From positions 1 through 34,605 of the IMG/VR virus record IMGVR_UViG_3300044961_000248: a stretch of 34,605 nucleotides of DNA; one strand, 5' to 3'. Position 1 is the stretch's first letter; each line of letters opens with the position of its first letter. Of this stretch, positions 31,051-34,605 are shown piece by piece. The translations under genes were made by a program, and so were the position numbers. A model generated the notes under the pieces. That model had not been told where the DNA came from, did no database searches, and worked only from the letters and a program-made list of their open reading frames with translations. The stretch is from a virus.

Positions 31051-31693
31051 TGTGAATCGCCTCCAGCGCCTCCGTGGTCGGCGCGGGTACGTGAGGATGC
31101 GGCGCGTAGAGCGCATCGGCATCGGATTGCATGCCCATATCTTCCAAGCATACAGCCAGCGCCGCAAGCTGGCTGTTGATCTGCTTTTGACGACCCTCGT
31201 TCGCGGCGTTAGCCCAGAACAGCGCCTCGTCCGCTTCAAACATCCGACGCAGTGCGTCGGTGATACGCGGATGATCCGGCGTTCGATACGCTGTCGTTGT
31301 GATGCGAAGCCGTCGGAGATCCGAGTCGCTCAACGGCTGTCCAGCGTCGCGCTGCGCACGCACCAGTGCATACGCCGACCACCGCGCTCGCTCTTCGTCG
31401 CTGAGCGCGTTGTATGCTGCCTGGGCAGCGCGCGCACAGATCTGCTGTTGCCGGATCACCGCCTGGCGCTGTGCTTCCAGGCGTTGTCGTGCATCCGCCG
31501 GCGCAGTCACGCACACGATGCACACTGCGTGATCGGCGTGCGCTCTCACAACGTTCTGCACGCCGCAAACCACGCACGCACGCAGCGGCTTCGGGCGCTT
31601 CATCGGTTCCTGCGACGCAGCAACGTTAGGAAACAAATCGTCGCTCTCCGTGTTTGAACTGCGTTTCAGCGCGACGGATTTGGCTGGAGCCAT
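31037..31693 (-). CDS. Zinc-ribbon-like early protein
   Basis: The product has 218 residues; GGAGG precedes ATG 31693 on the minus strand. C40xxC43 and C58xxC61 (CVVCGVQN...HAVCIVC) form a likely zinc ribbon. The remainder is helical with many Arg and Gln (RQRLEAQRQAVIRQQQICARAAQAAYNALSDEERAR; HPRITDALRRMFEADEALFW). It is the first gene downstream of the iteron region. DNA binding in replication or control is plausible from the zinc ribbon and position, not shown. Confidence 0.65.
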   Translation of the reverse strand: MAPAKSVALKRSSNTESDDLFPNVAASQEPMKRPKPLRACVVCGVQNVVRAHADHAVCIVCVTAPADARQRLEAQRQAVIRQQQICARAAQAAYNALSDEERARWSAYALVRAQRDAGQPLSDSDLRRLRITTTAYRTPDHPRITDALRRMFEADEALFWANAANEGRQKQINSQLAALAVCLEDMGMQSDADALYAPHPHVPAPTTEALEAIHNVRH

Positions 31694-31840
31694 GTTGTTG
31701 TTCCTCCTTTCCGCATATCGAGGGTGTAACTTTTGTAGACCAAGGGTGTAACCTTCGCGGCAGGATGTAACCGCATTTTAGCGCATTGTGATGCGGTTAC
31801 ACGTTTTCGAGGTTACACCTTGTTTGTAAGGGTGTAACCT

Positions 31841-31870
31841 CATTTTAGCGCATTGTGATGCGCTAAAATG
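31841..31870. repeat. 13-bp perfect hairpin within the iteron region
   Basis: CATTTTAGCGCAT (31841-31853) pairs exactly with ATGCGCTAAAATG (31858-31870), loop TGTG. The left half recurs near 31775-31794 and the right half near 32044-32060. Confidence 0.85.
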
Positions 31871-31923
31871 ACACAGGTTACAGGTTACACCTTTGCAACA
31901 CACATATATAGAGAGAGATCAAG

Positions 31924-31981
31924 AAAACAAAAGTAAAAGTTAAAATCAGGATCGGTTAATTTAACTTTTACTTTTTGTTTT
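31924..31981. repeat. AT-rich inverted repeat
   Basis: 31924-31944 pairs with 31960-31981 with one bulged A: a 21-bp stem of A/T with a 15-nt loop. In the middle of the iteron region it could be a DNA-unwinding element or a terminator for the minus-strand transcript from the primase gene. Confidence 0.75.
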
Positions 31982-32095
31982 TCATCTGCTATAAGGAAAA
32001 TCGAAATGGAGGGTGTAACCTGTAACCTGGCCCTTTTTTTGGCATTGTAATGCGCTAAAACGAGGTTACATCCTTGGTTACACCCTGGTTACAGG

Positions 32096-34531
32096 TTACA
32101 CCCTGCTCGGTGTGCGCCACGCACTGAGCGCCTGCACCGGAATGCGGAGGACACGTGCAGCGCCCTCGTTGCCGATCTTACAAACGTGCGTTGACTGCCC
32201 GTCTTCGGCGGCTTCGATCCAGCCGCGCTGCGCCCAGGTCTGTCCATACAACTGCACAGCGTGTGGCCCGATACGTTCACAGAGCACCGCGCTGCGTGTT
32301 GGTACACGCCACACGTCCTCGCCGGTGCGACGATAAGCGACCGGCTCACGGTTTATCGTGCGCACTGTCCAACCCGACGACTGATTAAACGCCGGTTCTT
32401 CAGCGCCGACGATGAGCAACACGAGCGCCTCCCACGCATCGGCGGCTGGATCGCTCGCTTGTTTGCCGACCTGAAGCAGTGCGCTCCACTGCGCTAACAG
32501 CGCGTTGACATCGTCGTCATCGAGTGAAACCTGAGCGATCTCCATCGCCACACGCAGCGTCGCCATGGCGATCGCCAGCGTGTGGCGCCACGGCGCAGGT
32601 GCCGCTATCAGCGCTTCGTGCTCATAGATCGTTTCGGCTGATCCGGCGAATGCATGCCAGTCGCGCCACACCGCCTCAGCGAGACACGCGCCAAAACGCC
32701 CGGCTCCCGTCGTCCAAGCCGCTTCGAGCATCGCGGCTCGCGCCGCACCCTCGGTCGGATCAAGAGTTCCCATGGGCGACCAGCGTTGCCCATCAAGCCA
32801 CAGCACACGGTTGTGCGCACCGCTGTGCTGGAACTCGACACGCGCTTCTCCGGCCATGAGCAATGTACCGCTCAGTAATTCGCCACCGCCGGCAGCACCG
32901 CTCGTGGTTCCCTTCGTATAGCTTTGTCCGTTCGCAAAGTTATACGCCAGGCTTTCCAAACGGTCGGGATGCTGTGCCGTGTGCGCTTCATCGACGAACA
33001 ACGGCAACCCGCCAAGACCAGCGAGCGTCTGGAGATACCCGGCGGTGCTCGTGCGCGTCGCTTCAACGCGGAACGGTGCAGCCGTCGGTTCGCCCCAGGC
33101 TCCGACAGCAAATTGGATCAGTGTGGTCTTGCCGCTGCTCGGTGGCCCGGCCAGGTACACTGCGGGATTGCGGCGCGGACGTAACCGGGCAATCATCGGC
33201 CCGGCGAACGCAAACGCCAGTACGAGCGATGGGATTGACCCGAAATCCTCCCACGTGCTCATCGCTCGCAGCGCCGCCGGGTACGCCGCATCATCGTCGC
33301 CGCAGAAGATTGGGCGAGCACTCTGGTACAGCACGGAATCGCCGATGCTGCGATCTGGCAAAACGAGAACGTCGCCATGCAGGCCAAGACGGCTTGTCAC
33401 GTGGATGCGTGGCAATTCAGCGGCATTCATAGCGATGAACTCTGTCAGGTACGCGGTCAGCAACTTCGCGTTGCCGTCGTGGATGAATGCGCCGCGTGCC
33501 GCCAGGCGATCGCGCAACGCACGCGCGTTCGCCAGATCGGTGCGCGGCAGCGCAAGTCGGCCATGCGCTGCACCGGCCCACTGAACGGTCGCTGCTTCTT
33601 CGCCGGTGCCAAGATCAGTGCCGAGACTATGCACGTAGATCGCGCCGTCGTAAACGGTTTGTGCTTGGCCGTTCGGCCCGACGCGAACGATTCGTTGGTG
33701 TTGCACATCGTAGCTTGGCGGTAAATGCAGCTCAGTCAGCGTGTCCGGATGGACACACAGCGGCACACGCGCCATGGCGTTGACCACATCGAGGTTGGTC
33801 AACGTTGCGAGGACATCTGCCGTGCTGTGGCCAGCAGCTAGGTAGTCATCAATGCCGACCTTCGCGCCGCCTGGGCCGTCTGGCAAAGCGGCAAACCGCA
33901 CCGCTGACGCGCCACGCGCGGTCAGCAGTCGTGAGAGTCGCGCCAGCGCGTTGCGGACATCCTGGTTCGTTTTGACATCACTGTCAAATGCCAGGACGAT
34001 CTCACGACCGTTGAGCGCGACTTCCTCCAGATCGGGAATAGCGACCTTGCCGCCGGCGCTGCCGGTTCCGCGCCAGCCGTACACGCCGTTAATCGACGCC
34101 GGCACAATCGCCGCTCCAAACGCTGTCGCCAGCGCATCGGCTTTCTTAGCGCCCTCGGTGATCCAGAGCGGAATGCTCGGATCACCGAGGATGTTGCGGT
34201 ACTGCGGTAGCACATCGAGCAAATTTGGCGTGCTCTGCGGGTACTCGTATTTGATCGGTTTGCCGCGCTTGTTCGTGCGCGGCAAGTCGGGCCGCAGCAC
34301 CCACGCGTTCGGCGCGTCAACACCAAGACGGCGCACGGGGAACGCCAGTGCGCCGCTGTGGAGAACCTGTTTGAGGATCTTGGTGCCGTGCGTGCATCCG
34401 AGCGCTTGCGCATCGGAGACCGCACCAGGCGCAAGGCTCACATAGCCTCGCGCGGCGATCACATCGGCACTAATGGCCGATGCCGCAAGTGCAGCGGCAT
34501 GCCGCTCGGCAAGCATGAGCGTCTCGGTCAT
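32096..34531 (-). CDS. Primase-helicase (Toprim/DUF3854-like + DUF927-like ATPase)
   Basis: The product has 811 residues, with AAGGA 8 bases before the ATG at 34531. Residues about 100-235 form a Toprim-like primase region: WITEGAKKADAL (123-134, E126), IVLAFDSDV (178-186, D183 and D185) and GIDDYLAAG (226-234). Residues about 370-640 form a DUF927-type helicase with Walker A GPPSSGKTT (462-470) and Walker B PLFVDEAH (510-517). The C-terminal 150 residues resemble a winged-helix region. It should make RNA primers and open DNA at the phage origin. The gene's 3' end reaches into the iteron region (last copy at 32094). All catalytic residues are present. Further early genes probably lie upstream outside the window. 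Confidence 0.85.
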   Translation of the reverse strand: MTETLMLAERHAAALAASAISADVIAARGYVSLAPGAVSDAQALGCTHGTKILKQVLHSGALAFPVRRLGVDAPNAWVLRPDLPRTNKRGKPIKYEYPQSTPNLLDVLPQYRNILGDPSIPLWITEGAKKADALATAFGAAIVPASINGVYGWRGTGSAGGKVAIPDLEEVALNGREIVLAFDSDVKTNQDVRNALARLSRLLTARGASAVRFAALPDGPGGAKVGIDDYLAAGHSTADVLATLTNLDVVNAMARVPLCVHPDTLTELHLPPSYDVQHQRIVRVGPNGQAQTVYDGAIYVHSLGTDLGTGEEAATVQWAGAAHGRLALPRTDLANARALRDRLAARGAFIHDGNAKLLTAYLTEFIAMNAAELPRIHVTSRLGLHGDVLVLPDRSIGDSVLYQSARPIFCGDDDAAYPAALRAMSTWEDFGSIPSLVLAFAFAGPMIARLRPRRNPAVYLAGPPSSGKTTLIQFAVGAWGEPTAAPFRVEATRTSTAGYLQTLAGLGGLPLFVDEAHTAQHPDRLESLAYNFANGQSYTKGTTSGAAGGGELLSGTLLMAGEARVEFQHSGAHNRVLWLDGQRWSPMGTLDPTEGAARAAMLEAAWTTGAGRFGACLAEAVWRDWHAFAGSAETIYEHEALIAAPAPWRHTLAIAMATLRVAMEIAQVSLDDDDVNALLAQWSALLQVGKQASDPAADAWEALVLLIVGAEEPAFNQSSGWTVRTINREPVAYRRTGEDVWRVPTRSAVLCERIGPHAVQLYGQTWAQRGWIEAAEDGQSTHVCKIGNEGAARVLRIPVQALSAWRTPSRV

Positions 34532-34575
34532 ACCAGTTTTCCTTCAGCCGCAATGTTTTTGGTGCCATACGAGTA

Positions 34576-34603
34576 GCGCGGCCTTGGCATGCCAAGGCCG
34601 CGC
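34576..34603. other. Perfect 28-bp palindrome upstream of the primase-helicase gene
   Basis: The GC-rich 28-bp sequence equals its own reverse complement with no spacer (centre GGCATGCC). It lies 45 bp before the primase-helicase start. It may be a terminator for the preceding minus-strand gene outside the window or a dimeric repressor operator. No T-run is seen. Confidence 0.7.
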
Positions 34604-34605
34604 GT

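Larger units (their letters stand above)
31722..32103. other. Iteron-rich non-coding region, candidate replication origin/operator array
   Basis: The 402-bp gap 31694-32095 has no gene. It contains 14 copies of the core TGTAAC/GTTACA, usually as GGGTGTAACC or its complement, at about 31722, 31744, 31763, 31795, 31811, 31830, 31876, 31883, 32011, 32021, 32064, 32077, 32087 and 32094, in both orientations. A TTTTAGCGCATTGTGATGCG motif occurs twice, with a half copy (ATTGTAATGCGCTAAAA) at 32044. Between the two iteron groups is an AT-rich block with a large inverted repeat. The primase-helicase lies on one side. This is the usual make-up of an iteron origin, though repressor operators would look similar. 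Confidence 0.62.

Noticed and set aside
31051-31239. N-terminal extension of the 88-residue early protein
   Set aside because: The extension is an Arg/Trp-rich out-of-frame reading of the zinc-ribbon gene.
31722-32103. Possible CRISPR or tRNA cluster from the short repeats
   Set aside because: Repeats are 7-10 bp, in both orientations with irregular spacing; no cloverleaf can be seen.
1-34605. Integrase, repressor and attachment sites expected for a prophage
   Set aside because: No recombinase signature or repressor is encoded, and no tRNA-end direct repeat is visible, so I do not call a prophage border.

Overview
The window reads as most of the genome of a tailed, siphovirus-type bacteriophage or prophage (about 34.6 kb, GC-rich, tightly packed genes, many ATGA start/stop overlaps). 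Nothing in it identifies the host firmly. The GC-rich codon use, the leucine-rich-variant/HEAT-like repeat protein at the left edge and the general protein style suggest a Chloroflexota host such as a Roseiflexus or Chloroflexus relative, but that is an inference. I see no integrase, repressor, tRNA, rRNA, CRISPR array or insertion sequence, so I cannot say whether the element is temperate.

Layout. Positions 1-988 hold a 5'-truncated repeat protein and a small cysteine-rich protein, followed by a perfect 21-bp hairpin and an extended -10 promoter. Positions 1165-3750 are a putative lysis module: a three-part endolysin, a small protein, a coiled-coil protein with one C-terminal membrane segment (holin/XhlA-like candidate) and a coiled-coil protein. 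Positions 3747-5784 are a DNA-modification cassette: a beta-class DNA methyltransferase, a protein resembling DpdA-type tRNA-guanine-transglycosylase-like enzymes, and a YhhQ-family 7-deazaguanine precursor transporter. Positions 5872-14453 are packaging and head genes: TerS, TerL, two small proteins, a leader RNA with an intrinsic terminator, a DUF935 (Mu gp29-like) portal, an S49 protease with a nested scaffold start, a decoration protein, a lambda E-like capsid protein and connectors. Positions 14450-28040 are tail genes: HK97 gp10-like protein, tail terminator candidate, an inserted glycosyltransferase/methyltransferase/glycosyltransferase trio, tail tube, frameshifted tail-assembly chaperone, a 2141-residue tape measure with eleven 65-residue repeats, distal tail proteins and a short tip protein.

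From 28100 to 34531 all genes lie on the minus strand and converge on the late genes. They are a hypothetical protein, a D12-class adenine methyltransferase, a HAD phosphatase, a DUF559-like nuclease, three small proteins, a 402-bp non-coding region packed with GGTTACACC-type iterons (candidate replication origin or operator array), and a Toprim/DUF927-type primase-helicase.

The most interesting points are: (1) the methyltransferase + DpdA-like + YhhQ cassette, which suggests a phage that imports a deazapurine precursor and places it in its own DNA; (2) the glycosylation trio inside the tail operon; (3) the iteron-rich region beside the primase-helicase; (4) the terminator-containing leader or small RNA before the portal; (5) the exact 195-bp repeats in the tape measure; and (6) a likely +1 frameshift in the tail chaperone.
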